Assembly: GCF_001640365.1 (NCBI RefSeq) | Contig: NZ_LWMI01000016.1 | Span: 1-64,000 of the forward strand | Direction of reading: 5' to 3' | DNA from: Candidatus Arsenophonus triatominarum | GTDB lineage: Bacteria > Pseudomonadota > Gammaproteobacteria > Enterobacterales > Enterobacteriaceae | Length of the DNA stretch: 64,000 bases | Part shown: positions 1-9,050 of the stretch, one piece after another | How positions within the stretch are numbered: position 1 is the stretch's first letter | Layout of the letters: every line of letters starts with the position of its first letter | Program-made: the position numbers and the translations under genes | The notes under the pieces: generated by a model | What the model was told of the DNA's origin: nothing | Seen by the model: the letters and a program-made list of their open reading frames with translations, nothing else | The model's database searches: none

Positions 1-515
1 CCCAGTTTTTCAGGCCAAAACAACGGTGACCTTTTGGGGAATAGCCGTGAGTTCGTGGAGTGTCATGTGAAAAACCACTTTCATCAATAAAAACAACAGA
101 TTTATCTTTTTTTTCATACTGTTGTCTTTTTTGCTGATGTGCCAGCCTGTCGCTTTCGTTGGTTTTTGGATGGAATAGAGTTTTTTTTATAGGTTAATCC
201 CAGCTTTTTAAGGGATTGCCAAATAGTCTTTTTACAAACACCGAATCGCTCTGCCCGTTCCTTTTGGTAAGCATCTGGATACTGTTCCACATCTTTTGCT
301 AAAGCATTTTTATCGAGCTTCCTCTTACGTGGCGTTGAATTTTTTGGCTCTGGTCGTTTAAGCCAACGTACTAAAGACGCTTTTCCAATACGGAATTGTT
401 TCGCAGTTTCTCGAATTGTTAAACCTTCGGCTTTCCTTACAGATATTACTTTACGTCGAAAATCAATTGTATAACTCATAACACACCTTGTAATCAAAAT
501 TAAGTCGCCTAGCTA
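1..515 (-). mobile_element. IS630-type element, copy 1, cut by the window edge
   Basis: Right-hand 515 bases of the 881-bp IS630-type element described at 10843-11723. It ends in CCTAGCTA followed by a TA target base pair at 516-517. It carries the complete helix-turn-helix reading frame (start codon at 479) and the A8 slippage run. The catalytic half lies mostly outside the window, so whether this copy is intact cannot be told. Confidence 0.9.
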
Positions 516-516
516 T

Positions 517-830
517 AAGACCTCACTGGTATAACGGTGGATTAACGCCAAACGAATCAGAGCGACTGTTCCGTGAACAGTCAGGTAGGGTGGCCAATTT
601 TAGTTGACCACTACAGAACTGACAGAACGATTAGGAGAAAGTGTTAAACATGCCACCATCACAGCAGTAAAGAATGCCACAGGGAAAGAATATAAATTTG
701 CTCCACTTCGTTGATGGTGTCGTGAGAACCAGGTGGAAGCAACCGAAGTACCGGATATTCGTTATGGTCAGGTTAAGTCATGGCCAGCTGAATCATGGCT
801 ACAGGTATACGGTATTAATCTGAAATCGTT
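517..830 (+). pseudogene. unidentified gene debris with an IS3 right end
   Basis: No intact gene. At 590-615 lies the terminal repeat of the IS3-type element whose better copy is at 40960-41245. Around it are fragments of open frame: one reads LTERLGESVKHATI from about 617, and after a stop a second reads VPDIRYGQVKSWPAESW near 750-800. I do not recognise the family. The position beside an integrase module suggests a phage gene broken by stops and frameshifts. Confidence 0.45.
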
Positions 831-890
831 ATTTGCTAATAGCCAAAGTATTCACTAGAAATTGACAGCTATTTGGTATTTCCGCATCAC

Positions 891-918
891 TAAAAAAAAA
901 GACCAGCGCTAGGCTGGC
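891..918 (-). terminator. intrinsic terminator reading leftward
   Basis: On the minus strand a GC stem (CCAGC/GCTGG, 5-nt loop) is followed by a run of nine T. The same structure lies in the inverted duplicate near 19595-19625, so it belongs to the duplicated phage segment. It would stop transcription leaving the region leftward; no convincing gene is seen just upstream of it on that strand. Confidence 0.6.
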
Positions 919-1044
919 CAACACCAGGGAAAATGTTGCTGTTAATAAACACACAACGTTAACAATACTACCATAAATAACCTTATAAAAATTAATGTTT
1001 TGATTAACATTTACATTTATGTAATCAATAACCGGAGTAATCCT

Positions 1045-1287
1045 ATGAATAACATCCATGAATACCGAACAACGTTACATCATGTCAAAGCAGGGATGCA
1101 GGTTATTTATCATGGTGAGGTGATGAAAATAATTAGATTGAAGGAAAAAAAATTAACAAACAAAGGATTGATATATCAATTCGATACCGATGGAGAAAGC
1201 GGAATATTAACCGGAAATGGCGGTAATAAAATCACTGTCTTAGAAAAAATAGACGACTTACATAAAAGTAAAAGCTGGTATATTTAA
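1045..1287 (+). CDS. small phage protein of unknown function, copy 1
   Basis: Predicted 80-residue soluble protein, start chosen at ATG 1045 because GGAG lies 8 nt upstream; the longer open frame would run back through a non-coding AT stretch. It is rich in lysine and has no recognisable motif. An almost identical gene lies inverted at 19229-19471. It ends 11 nt before an MT-A70 methyltransferase remnant, and an integrase module follows, so it is probably part of a phage early or accessory operon. Function unknown. Confidence 0.6.
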   Translation: MNNIHEYRTTLHHVKAGMQVIYHGEVMKIIRLKEKKLTNKGLIYQFDTDGESGILTGNGGNKITVLEKIDDLHKSKSWYI

Positions 1288-1298
1288 CAGGAGATGAA

Positions 1299-1496
1299 GT
1301 GAAGTATGACCTGATACTCGCAGACCCACCTTGGCAATACCAAAAAAAGCATCAAACAACGCAGCAAATAAATCCTAATACTCTACCCCGCAAATTATAT
1401 CCCTAACCTAACAAAGAACGAAGATAACCATTATTCGTGTTTCGTTATTGATTTTTGTGGGGCAATGAAGCGCCTAAAAATAGTGTGAGTTTTTGA
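1299..1496 (+). pseudogene. MT-A70-type DNA adenine methyltransferase remnant
   Basis: A frame starting at GTG 1299, with AGGAG just upstream, encodes KYDLILADPPWQYQKK. This contains the DPPW catalytic motif of MT-A70 family N6-adenine methyltransferases, which phages often carry. It stops within about 30 residues. Another frame near 1457-1496 reads WGNEAPKNSVSF, which resembles the usual C-terminal WGNE end of the family and abuts the next gene. The central roughly 150 residues are missing. The N-terminal part occurs again, inverted, at 19127-19217. Confidence 0.65.
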
Positions 1497-1510
1497 ATGA
1501 GGACATAAAC

Positions 1511-1729
1511 GTGAATAATAATTCTATGTTCATTACAGATGAACAGATGAAAGAACTAACAGGTTACCAAAAACCATCCAAACAATGCAAAGTTTTAGAA
1601 GAAGCGGGAATCTTTTTCATTAAGCGGCCTGATGGTCGACCCAAAACGACATGGGAACATTTCAATAAACGACTTTCAAAAGCAACGGGTATTAACTTTG
1701 CTGAAAAACCAGATTTCGGAGCAATCTAA
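1511..1729 (+). CDS. DUF4224-like small protein, probable excisionase partner
   Basis: About 72 residues from GTG 1511, placed 8 nt after GAGG; ATG 1526 is the alternative. The sequence FITDEQMKELTGYQKPSKQ followed by FIKRPDGRPK fits the DUF4224 family, short proteins normally encoded directly upstream of phage tyrosine integrases. It abuts the integrase ATG at 1730 with no gap, so the two are translationally linked. A role in excision or in regulating the integrase is inferred from position only. Confidence 0.7.
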   Translation: MNNNSMFITDEQMKELTGYQKPSKQCKVLEEAGIFFIKRPDGRPKTTWEHFNKRLSKATGINFAEKPDFGAI

Positions 1730-2748
1730 ATGGCTAGAAAAAGAAAAAATCCGGCTGATAATTGGATGCCTTCAAGAGTGAGAAGAGGAAAATCAGCATT
1801 TGAGTTTTTGACTCCAGATGGAAGGACAATTCGATTATGTGATTTTTCTTTTACTCAAGCCGAGGTGTGGGTTGCATACGAAAAATTATTGCTATCATAC
1901 AAAAATGAAGAAACACTTGCAGCTTTATTTAATGCATTTTTCAATTCCCCTGACTTTCTTAATTTATCAGGTGAAACGCAAAAAGATTATAGGAAATATG
2001 CCAATAAGTTAATGCCTGTGTTTGGAAAAATGTTACCTGACAATATAAAGCCAGAACACATTCGTAAGTATATGGACAAAAGAGGTCTAAAGAGTAAAAC
2101 TCAGGCTAACAGAGAAAAAACAGTATTATCACGTGTTTTTGGGTGGGGTTATGAGCGAGGATTAGTCAAAATAAATCCATGCAAAGGAGTAAGACAATTC
2201 AAAGAAAAAGCTAGAGATCGCTATATTAGCGACGAAGAATATAATGCACTTTATTCTATATCACCAATTGTAGTAAAATTGCGATGGAGCTTGCCTATCT
2301 TTGCCTTGCCAGGCAAGCAGATATTTTATCTTTAACTTATTCTCAGCTATCTAATGATGGCATATTTATTAAGCAAGGGAAAACAGGGGTTGCACAAATA
2401 AAAGCATGGACAGATCGTTTACATGCAGCTATAGAGTTAAGTCATACTTTACCTTTGGATAAGGGAATTAGCAGTATATATGTTCTCCATCAACAAAGTG
2501 GATCTGGGTATACTCGCGATGGTTTTAATAGCAGATGGAGGAAAGCAAAAGAAGAAGCCAAAATTAAATTTCCACACTTAAACTTTGATTTTACTTTTCA
2601 CGATTTAAAAGCAAAAGGTGTCTCAGATCTTGATGGTTCCTTATCTGAAAAACAAACAATATCTGGTCATAAAAACATCGCTCAAACTGCAAGATACGAT
2701 AGAAAAATTAATATTGTTCCTGTCGTTGGAGGTCAAAAAAAGAAATGA
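1730..2748 (+). pseudogene. int: phage tyrosine integrase, frameshifted
   Basis: Site-specific tyrosine recombinase of the lambdoid-prophage type. Residues 1 to about 180 are in one frame (N-terminal arm-binding and SAM-like core-binding parts). The catalytic domain continues in another frame from about 2276: an arginine in CLARQADILSL, HDLKAKGVSD (HxxK instead of HxxR), SGHKNI and the nucleophile tyrosine in TARYDRK. The change of frame falls in a short A run near 2275-2279, where one missing A explains it. Full length restored would be about 339 residues. It points at the tRNA-Leu fragment 130 bp downstream. Confidence 0.85.
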
Positions 2749-2875
2749 TCAAATCAAAAATATAGTGAAATCATGTAGCGAAAATATAGTGAAAGGTGAT
2801 TTTAGTCACAAAAATTCACTCTTAAGTGGCTAACTTTTTACTGACTAACATATTGATAAACAATGTAAAATTTCA

Positions 2876-2931
2876 TGGTGCCCAGGGCGGGCACTTGAAC
2901 CCGCACAGCCTTAAGGCCGAGGGATTTTAAA
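2876..2931 (-). other. 3' half of tRNA-Leu(UAA): probable prophage attachment site
   Basis: The minus strand reads TTTAAAATCCCTCGGC, then a variable arm, then GCGGGTTCAAG and ends GGGCACCA. This matches the 3' part of a tRNA-Leu(UAA) from the anticodon loop to CCA. The 5' half is absent. The T arm seems to carry one extra G. Two integrase genes converge on it from both sides (ends at 2748 and 3034), the usual sign of an att site in a tRNA gene, with crossover in or near the anticodon loop. Confidence 0.75.
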
Positions 2932-3273
2932 TATTTTCCCCAGACTTGAATAATCAACAACTTATTGATAAATAATAATATTTTATTGTTAAATATATGT
3001 AAAAATGAATAAATGTGTTTTGTCGCTGCCACTTTATTTATACAAATTATCAAAAGGATTTAGCGTAACAGCGGCATCTAAATGATCTGGCGAAAAATGC
3101 GAATATTGCATTGTCATCATAATAGTGCTATGCCCTAAAATTTGTTGTAGAACAAGAATATTTCCACCATTCATCATAAAATGACTAGCAAAAGTATGCC
3201 TTAACACATGAGTTCTCTGCCCTTTCGGTAAATCAATATTGGCTTTTTTCAAAGCGCCTTCAAAAGCATCATA

Positions 3274-5351
3274 TGTATTAGTCTTAACTTAATCCGACAA
3301 TTCTGATTTAAAAAAGAGCGTTACCGGTTTTAATTAACATCATTAGATAATTAAATAAAAGGTAATTCTATGTATAGCTAGGCGACTTAATTTTGATTAC
3401 AGCATATGTATTAAAAACAGGTCATCGATAGTGCATCCTGTTTCCATCTTTTTACGTTTAGCTTGAGACCATTTATGTTCTATAGGATTTAAATCTGGTG
3501 AATACACAGGCAAATATTCTATCTGGTGTCCTGCGTTTATAATTGCCTGTTCAATATTCTTACCTTTGTGAAAGCTAGCGTTGTCCATAAAAATAACAGA
3601 ATTTTCAGGAAGTTCTGGGAGCAATATTTTTGTGATCCAAACATAAAAACATCACGATTAATATTGCAATCAAATAATCCGATAGCAAAAAGGGTTGTTC
3701 CCAATAAAGCGCCAATAACATTTGTTCTTCCCTTAGCACCCCAGTTTTTCAGGCCAAAACAACGGTGACCTTTTGGGGAATAGCCGTGAGTTCGTGGAGT
3801 GTCATGTGAAAAACCACTTTCATCAATAAAAACAACAGATTTATCTTTTTTTTCATACTGTTGTCTTTTTTGCTGATGTGCCAGCCTGTCGCTTTCGTTG
3901 GTTTTTGGATGGAATAGAGTTTTTTTTATAGGTTAATCCCAGCTTTTTAAGGGATTGCCAAATAGTCTTTTTACAAACACCGAATCGCTCTGCCCGTTCC
4001 TTTTGGTAAGCATCTGGATACTGTTCCACATCTTTTGCTAAAGCATTTTTATCGAGCTTCCTCTTACGTGGCGTTGAATTTTTTGGCTCTGGTCGTTTAA
4101 GCCAACGTACTAAAGACGCTTTTCCAATACGGAATTGTTTCGCAGTTTCTCGAATTGTTAAACCTTCGGCTTTCCTTACAGATATTACTTTACGTCGAAA
4201 ATCAATTGTATAACTCATAACACACCTTGTAATCAAAATTAAGTCGCCTAGCTATATCAAACAAATAATCCTATCATCAAACATAAAGTCGGGTTACTTA
4301 ACCTCGCTGAAGAGCTTAATAACGTCTCAAAAGCCTGTAAGATTATGGGGGTATCCCGAGATACGTTTTATCGCTACCAGGAACTTGTTAACGATGGTGG
4401 GATAGACGCTTTAATTAATCAAAATCGACGGGTGCCTAACGTAAAAAATAGAGTAGATGAACAGATTGAAAGCGCTGTAGTCGAGTATGCGATTGAATAC
4501 CCTGCACACGGTCAACACCGCAGTAGTAATGAACTAAGAAAAAAAGGCATTTTTGTTTCGGGGAGTGGCGTTCGCTCTATTTGGCTGCGCCATAATCTCG
4601 AAAATTTTACAAAACGCCTAAAAGCGCTTGAAGATATAAAATCGCAACAGAAGGAATTATCCTGTCAGAATCACAAATCAGTGCTCTAGAAAAGAAAGCG
4701 CAAGATGATGAAGCCTGTGGTGAGATTGAAACAGCGCATCCAGGTTATCTGGGTTCACAAGATACTTTTTATGTCGGTCATTTAAAAGGCGTTGGTCGTG
4801 TTTATCAACAAACTTACATTGATACTTACAGTAAAGTCGTTCATTGTAAGCTTTACATAACAAAAAGCGCGATAACGGCGGCAGATTTATTAAATGACAA
4901 GGTTCTCCCTTTTTATTCCCAGCATGGGTTACCGGTGTTACGTATATTGACGGACAGAGGCAGTGAGTATTGTGGTAAAGTTGAACATCACGATTATCAA
5001 CTTTATCTCGCTATCAATGATATTGATCATACAAAAACTAAAGCTCGTTCACCTCAAACTAATGGGATTTGTGAACGCTTTCATAAAACTGTATTACAAG
5101 AGTTCTATCAGGTGGCTTTTCGTAAGAAAATCTATAGGGCTTTAAATGAATTACAAGCTGATTTAGATAAATGGTTAGCGGAATATAATAACCAACGCAC
5201 TCATCAAGGAAAAATGTGTTGCGGTCGAACTCCTATGGCAACTTTACACGATGGAAAACAACTTTGGAGAGAGAAAGATTTAAATCAAATTTAACCTGAC
5301 AGGTACTGTATAAATAACCGGTAACTGTTAGATTAAGTCTGAGCTACTACA
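3274..5351 (+). mobile_element. IS481-type element, copy 1, interrupted by IS630
   Basis: Ends TGTATTAGTCTTAAC on the left and its inverted form GAGCTACTACA on the right. The transposase starts MYQTNNP just after the left end, is interrupted by IS630 right after the first codons, and resumes at 4257. It has an N-terminal HTH (VSKACKIMGVSRDTFYRYQ) and an rve-type DDE domain (LRILTDRGSEYCG, SPQTNGICERFHK). Relative to copy 2, two extra bases near 4640 shift the frame between the two domains, so it is inactive. Without IS630 the element is about 1.2 kb. Confidence 0.85.
3375..4254 (-). mobile_element. IS630-type element, copy 2 (880 bp, defective)
   Basis: Complete copy by its ends, flanked by TA at 3373-3374 and 4255-4256, inserted just after the start codon of the IS481 transposase. 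One A is missing from the ATAAAAAAC run near 3650 compared with other copies. This breaks the catalytic frame, so the copy is not autonomous. The helix-turn-helix frame is unchanged (start codon at 4218). Confidence 0.92.
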
Positions 5352-6056
5352 CTTCTTTTTGGTTTAGATAGAACACGGGTATGTCGCTGGGTAAAAATAT
5401 TATTGCCGGTTTTAGAGATGACCTTGGGGCGAGAATGTGTTTTGCCCGCTCGTCAAATTCGCTCTGCTGAGGAATTTTTTCGCGCCTTTCCTGGAGTTAA
5501 AGACGTCTTTATTGATGGGACAGAGCGACCTGTCCAAAAGCCTAAGAATCTGCGTCGGCGAAAAAAAATGTATTCGGGAAAGAAAAGACAGACCACTCGA
5601 AAAGGGCTTATTATGACTGACGAAACGAGGAAAATTGGATTTATCCCCATGATCAAAAATGGGCGCCGTCACGATAAACGCTTACTCGATAAAGTCGATA
5701 TAATTCGCCATATTCCCCCTGAGGTAACCATCTGGGCCGATACCGGTTTTCAAGGTATAGATAAACAGCATCCTAATACACAAATCCCAAAAAAAGGAAC
5801 TCGAAAAAGACCTTTATCGCCTGAACAAAAACAAGAAAATAAAATAATCTCGGGCATCCGTATTACGGTTGAACACGCCATCGCGGGTATCAAGCGCCTC
5901 GGTTGTATGACCCAAATTTTACGGAATCGTAGACCCTTTATTGATGATACCTTTTTACTCCTTAGTGCCGGTCTTTGGAATTTCCATCTCAGAACAGCCT
6001 AAAATTTACTTCCAATCACCGAAAAATACCCTTATTTCACTATTAAGCAACACGCT
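5352..6056 (+). mobile_element. IS5-type element, 5'-truncated
   Basis: The last about 700 bases of the IS5-type element seen whole at 39701-40736; the two agree almost base for base. The open frame (5403-6002, start lost) keeps the DDE motifs VFIDGTERPVQ, ADTGFQG and VEHAIAGIKR. The left end is replaced by IS481 at 5351. The right terminal repeat, ending GCAACACGCT, abuts the N-terminal piece of the 186-type integrase. Confidence 0.85.
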
Positions 6057-6360
6057 TAATGTCTTTCCATGCATGTCATACCAACGATTAATCAAATTAC
6101 TTAACTTAGTAGCATTAGAATCATCAACCCCAAAATCATCATCTTCAGATTTAAACATCTGTTGCCTTTCATAGGCTAATGCTTCACCTTTAGTCGCAAA
6201 ACGCTTTCTTATACGAACACCATTACGCCCATCAGGAAAACACTGACATAACCATTTACCATTTGGTAGTTTACTGACCGCCACAATTTACAATCCTTAA
6301 TTATCTTCTCAAACTCAAGTTTGTATTAGCATCGAACTACATCAACCCTTAAAATTTGGA

Positions 6361-6996
6361 TTAATTATCAAAAAACGAATAAATAATCATTCCAATAAAA
6401 AAGCCTACTAAAAAAACAACGGCGAATTCTTTTAAATATTTGCCTAATAGGTCAAACAAATTCTTAATATACGATGGGTTTTTCTCTTCATGGATTTTTT
6501 CATATAACCACCCAAGAGCTTGCCTAAGTTGCGAGCAATTTAATTCAGAAAATAACGATTTCATGGCAAATTTAAACTGGCAATAAACCATGAGATCGTC
6601 TCTTAATTCTTTGTTATCGTCAGTATTTTTTAATAGGAAGTGAATTAATGCTTTCTTGTCTTTTTCTTCCTTGAAGTCATCTAACAAACCTTCAAGATAG
6701 TCAATAATCGGATGGTACTGATTAATGGTAATTTCATTGATATTATTGACACCACTTTCAGCATGAACTTTTTGCCATATGATAAATTTTTCTTCCCCAC
6801 AGTTTTCAGCAACTGCTTTGATTAATTCATTAAGTTTTTTGCGCTGAGCTGAAACTAATAACCTCACATCTTTTTGCTCAATATTCGGTAGAATGTTTAC
6901 TATTTTGCTCTCTTCATATTGTTCAATATGAATGGTATTCTCTTCAAAATCTCTACCTGCAATTTTGCTATCATGCCCTTTAAAATCGATATTCAT
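6361..6996 (-). CDS. AGRD-motif membrane protein of the phage immunity region
   Basis: 211 residues. The N terminus holds SKIAGRDFEENTIHIEQ, a short motif that also ends both neighbouring repressors (IAGRDYNE). The middle (about 45-170) is helical and charged. A stretch near residues 65-100 (IWQKVHAESGVNNINEI) loosely recalls the ORF6C/antirepressor type of phage domain. Residues 187-207 form one strong membrane segment (FAVVFLVGFFIGMIIYSFF), so it would be a C-tail-anchored inner membrane protein. I cannot name the family. Position between int and the repressor suggests an immunity, superinfection-exclusion or defence role, by inference only. Confidence 0.55.
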   Translation of the reverse strand: MNIDFKGHDSKIAGRDFEENTIHIEQYEESKIVNILPNIEQKDVRLLVSAQRKKLNELIKAVAENCGEEKFIIWQKVHAESGVNNINEITINQYHPIIDYLEGLLDDFKEEKDKKALIHFLLKNTDDNKELRDDLMVYCQFKFAMKSLFSELNCSQLRQALGWLYEKIHEEKNPSYIKNLFDLLGKYLKEFAVVFLVGFFIGMIIYSFFDN

Positions 6997-7030
6997 CTAT
7001 AGCCTCACGTTACTTATTCACTGAAAACTA

Positions 7031-7403
7031 TTATTTCCTTTCATTATAATCTCGACCAGCTATACGCTGACCAGAATCAGTAACGCTAATTGACGTGCTC
7101 CCCGAAGGGGATATAGTGGATGTTAATGCACCATAAATAGCAGTTTTAACAGAGAGTGGGGCTGAACGATAAAGCCGTATGATTTCAGCTTCATCATTAG
7201 TTATACCATTAAGATTAGGTGTTCTTTGACCAGTAATAATATAAAGAACATCAACACCCACAATTGCAGCTTTTTCAAGATATTTTCCCTTTTTCATCAT
7301 TAATTTGTGTGGCAGCTGTACAGCCTACCACTTTAGCAAATTGAACTTGGGTTAAACCAATGCGGTTCCTTTCCTCTTTTATTTTTTTAGCTAAATTAGT
7401 CAC
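7031..7403 (-). pseudogene. phage repressor paralogue, frameshifted after the HTH
   Basis: The N-terminal frame from GTG 7403 reads LAKKIKEERNRIGLTQVQFAK, an Xre/Cro-type HTH. Near 7275 the frame shifts by one base. The rest (AAIVGVDVLYIITGQRTP...QRIAGRDYNERK) continues in the ORF at 7031-7300. It aligns along its length with the intact repressor at 7542-7928, including the phrase RSAPLSVK and the C-terminal IAGRDY motif. It is probably inactive unless translation restarts inside; the leftover C-terminal part could then act without DNA binding. Confidence 0.7.
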
Positions 7404-7541
7404 TTATTTACACTCTTATTTACGAGATTATAAGGATAGGGATTGTGATAAATCCTGTAAAATCAACGTTCGTAAATTTGCTATTACTCTAGTACTAATA
7501 TCTATATAAAAGCTTCATATTACTAAATTAACTCAAAGCTA

Positions 7542-7928
7542 TTATTTTGTTTCATTATAATCTCGACCAGCTATGCGCTGATTTGAACCACTGGTAATAA
7601 TTGAGGTACTACCGGAGGGAACTGAAGTAGATGTTAGTGCACCATAAGCAGCGGCCTTAACAGAAAGTGGTGCGGAACGATAATATTTTATGATTTCAGT
7701 TTCATCACTATTGATATCTTCAATGTCTGGTAATTTTTTGCCTGTTAAAATAAACATTATATCTGCCCCCAATTCATGCAGATTGAAGAAAAAAGATGCT
7801 TTTGGCTCTGTCTTTCCTATTTCGTAATCACAATAAGCCCTAAAAGACACTCCACATGCTTTTGCAAGCTGACTTTGAGTAAGTTTCAGCCTTTCTCTTT
7901 CTTTTCTTAAACGAGAACTAATTTGCAT
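7542..7928 (-). CDS. Xre-family phage repressor with C-terminal AGRD tail
   Basis: 128 residues. Residues 5-60 form a classic helix-turn-helix (RKERERLKLTQSQLAKACGV, then FRAYCDYEIGKTEPKASFF), followed by a short dimer-like region (GADIMFILTGKKLP) and RSAPLSVKAAAYGAL. The tail is Ser/Thr-rich and ends QRIAGRDYNETK. There is no LexA-type protease domain, so induction by RecA cleavage is not expected. It is transcribed divergently from the small genes at 8013 onward across an operator-like repeat, the layout of a lysogeny switch. Confidence 0.75.
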   Translation of the reverse strand: MQISSRLRKERERLKLTQSQLAKACGVSFRAYCDYEIGKTEPKASFFFNLHELGADIMFILTGKKLPDIEDINSDETEIIKYYRSAPLSVKAAAYGALTSTSVPSGSTSIITSGSNQRIAGRDYNETK

Positions 7929-7950
7929 ATTTCTGCAATTTCCTGTTGGC

Positions 7951-7972
7951 TATTTGCGGTTTTTTGCAAATA
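7951..7972. promoter_or_regulatory. candidate repressor operator
   Basis: TATTTGC and GCAAATA form a perfect 7-bp inverted repeat separated by 8 bases, in the 84-bp gap between the divergent repressor and RHH genes. A further GCAAAT half-site overlaps the repressor start. Position and symmetry fit binding of a dimeric Xre repressor controlling both directions; there is no direct evidence. Confidence 0.45.
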
Positions 7973-8012
7973 ATGTAGTTAAGTAAAAACTAGTGGATCA
8001 CAATATAACATT

Positions 8013-8210
8013 ATGGATCAAGAAAAACATATTGCTCGCTCGAATTTGCCTAAAGGTATTGCATCAAAAAATCCTATACCGATGCGATTGTTTGTAGATG
8101 AAAGAAAAGAACTAGAAGCAATTGCAGTCAAAGAAAGTCGCTCTATATCAGCAATGGCTAGATTGATATTTCTTATTGGCCTGAAGTATTTCTCGGAACA
8201 GGAGAAATAA
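8013..8210 (+). CDS. small ribbon-helix-helix-like phage regulator
   Basis: 65 residues. The core PIPMRLFVDERKELEAIAVKE followed by RSISAMARLIFLIGL has the strand-helix-helix pattern of Arc/MetJ-type ribbon-helix-helix DNA binders. It is the first gene to the right of the divergent operator and overlaps the next gene by one base (stop and start share A in TAATG). Likely a Cro- or Arc-like early regulator; the exact role is inferred. Confidence 0.55.
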   Translation: MDQEKHIARSNLPKGIASKNPIPMRLFVDERKELEAIAVKESRSISAMARLIFLIGLKYFSEQEK

Positions 8211-8413
8211 TGAAAGACATCACAATTAATTTTAGTGTTGGTTCACCTTATGTATCGGTTCAAGAATATTCACGGTTGTCAGGTATACCGGTTAACACTG
8301 TACGGGCAATGGTGAACAAAGGTGAGATCATTATCAGACCAAAAAAAGGAGCTAAAGAAAAAATCCAAATTAACATGATTGCCATGTTAAAAGATGCAAT
8401 AAAAAACAGCTAA
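8210..8413 (+). CDS. Cox/Apl-like phage regulatory protein
   Basis: 67 residues with a MerR-like winged HTH: VSVQEYSRLSGIPVNTVRAM followed by a KGEIIIRPKK wing. Size, layout and place (second gene after the divergent switch, opposite a 186-type integrase) match the Cox/Apl group of P2-like phages. Those proteins act as excisionase and as a repressor of the lysogenic promoter. Translation is coupled to the preceding gene through TAATG. Assigned by pattern and context, not by search. Confidence 0.6.
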   Translation: MKDITINFSVGSPYVSVQEYSRLSGIPVNTVRAMVNKGEIIIRPKKGAKEKIQINMIAMLKDAIKNS

Positions 8414-8502
8414 AAACAATGCATATGCTTAAGCTGAGCATACAACGTACAGTTTTTATTATTATGATTTTTACATCATCAAACTCTCAAAGGAGATAAA
8501 TA

Positions 8503-8679
8503 ATGGGAACGCCTAACTTAAGCGTCAAAGCAACAAGACTGGCTTATGTGATGGGTATTGATGCACTTTCCGTTGTGCCCTCCTGTGATGGTAAGTTGCT
8601 AAGACTGTATCTCCATGATCATTTACTAATTCAGATTGAATTATCACCAAAAATCAAACATGAGCGATTTAACCATTGA
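8503..8679 (+). CDS. small conserved-looking phage protein, 58 aa
   Basis: Starts at ATG 8503 behind a near-perfect AAGGAGAT ribosome site 7 bases upstream. The product begins GTPNLSVKATRLAYVMGID and ends with a basic tail (KIKHERFNH). No membrane segment, no family recognised. The strong RBS and position in a row of small plus-strand genes support that it is real. Confidence 0.5.
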   Translation: MGTPNLSVKATRLAYVMGIDALSVVPSCDGKLLRLYLHDHLLIQIELSPKIKHERFNH

Positions 8680-8821
8680 GAATATAAGTATTCGCTTTTT
8701 ATTTAACACCAGGGAATTTTTTATACACAAAAAGTACGTAATAATACGTAATAAATAAAACACAACATCTATTTTGGTTAATGTAAAGTAAAAATCATAT
8801 AAATCAATGAGGATATCTAAT

Positions 8822-8986
8822 ATGAGTAAACTTAATCAGCAATACAAATATCGTTTAACAGGTGAGTCTGTTAAGAGATATCACTACAATAATAAAAAAA
8901 AGAAATTATTGTTAATGGATAAATTAATTATTTTATTTGGCGTGTTATTTGTTTTTTATTTTATCACGATTGTTATTAAATCATAA
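8822..8986 (+). CDS. small single-pass membrane protein, 54 aa
   Basis: Starts at ATG 8822 with GAGG 9 bases before. The first about 32 residues are polar and basic (YKYRLTGESVKRYHYNNKKK). Residues 33-52 form one hydrophobic helix (LIILFGVLFVFYFITIVI). It would be a type II inner membrane protein of the phage early region. Function unknown. Confidence 0.45.
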   Translation: MSKLNQQYKYRLTGESVKRYHYNNKKKKLLLMDKLIILFGVLFVFYFITIVIKS

Positions 8987-9050
8987 TGATAACAAATACA
9001 GAATAATTAACATCCCATCAGTTCATTCTATTAAAGTGTTAAGAAATAAT

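Larger units (their letters stand above)
3034..6284 (-). pseudogene. int: 186/P2-type phage integrase, split by nested IS elements
   Basis: The N-terminal piece (6284 to about 6057) starts MAVSKLPNGKWLCQCFPDGR and runs through RKRFATKGEALAYER, the typical N-terminal domain of P2/186-type integrases. The C-terminal piece (about 3273 to 3034) has THVLRHTFASHF, LQQILGHSTI and the tyrosine in MQYSHFSPDHL, the catalytic signature. The central domain is gone, replaced by a truncated IS5, an IS481 and an IS630 inside the IS481. The gene faces the tRNA-Leu fragment and lies next to an immunity region, as int does in phage 186. Confidence 0.85.

Noticed and set aside
829..1059. Open frame on the minus strand with a hydrophobic tail, similar to one at 19457-19723
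   Set aside because: Its hydrophobic part is the translation of the terminator hairpin and T run, and it starts inside the opposite gene; it is repeated only because the DNA segment is duplicated.
4678..4863. Minus-strand frame repeated at 18411-18596
   Set aside because: It is the complement of the IS481 transposase and recurs only because the IS does.
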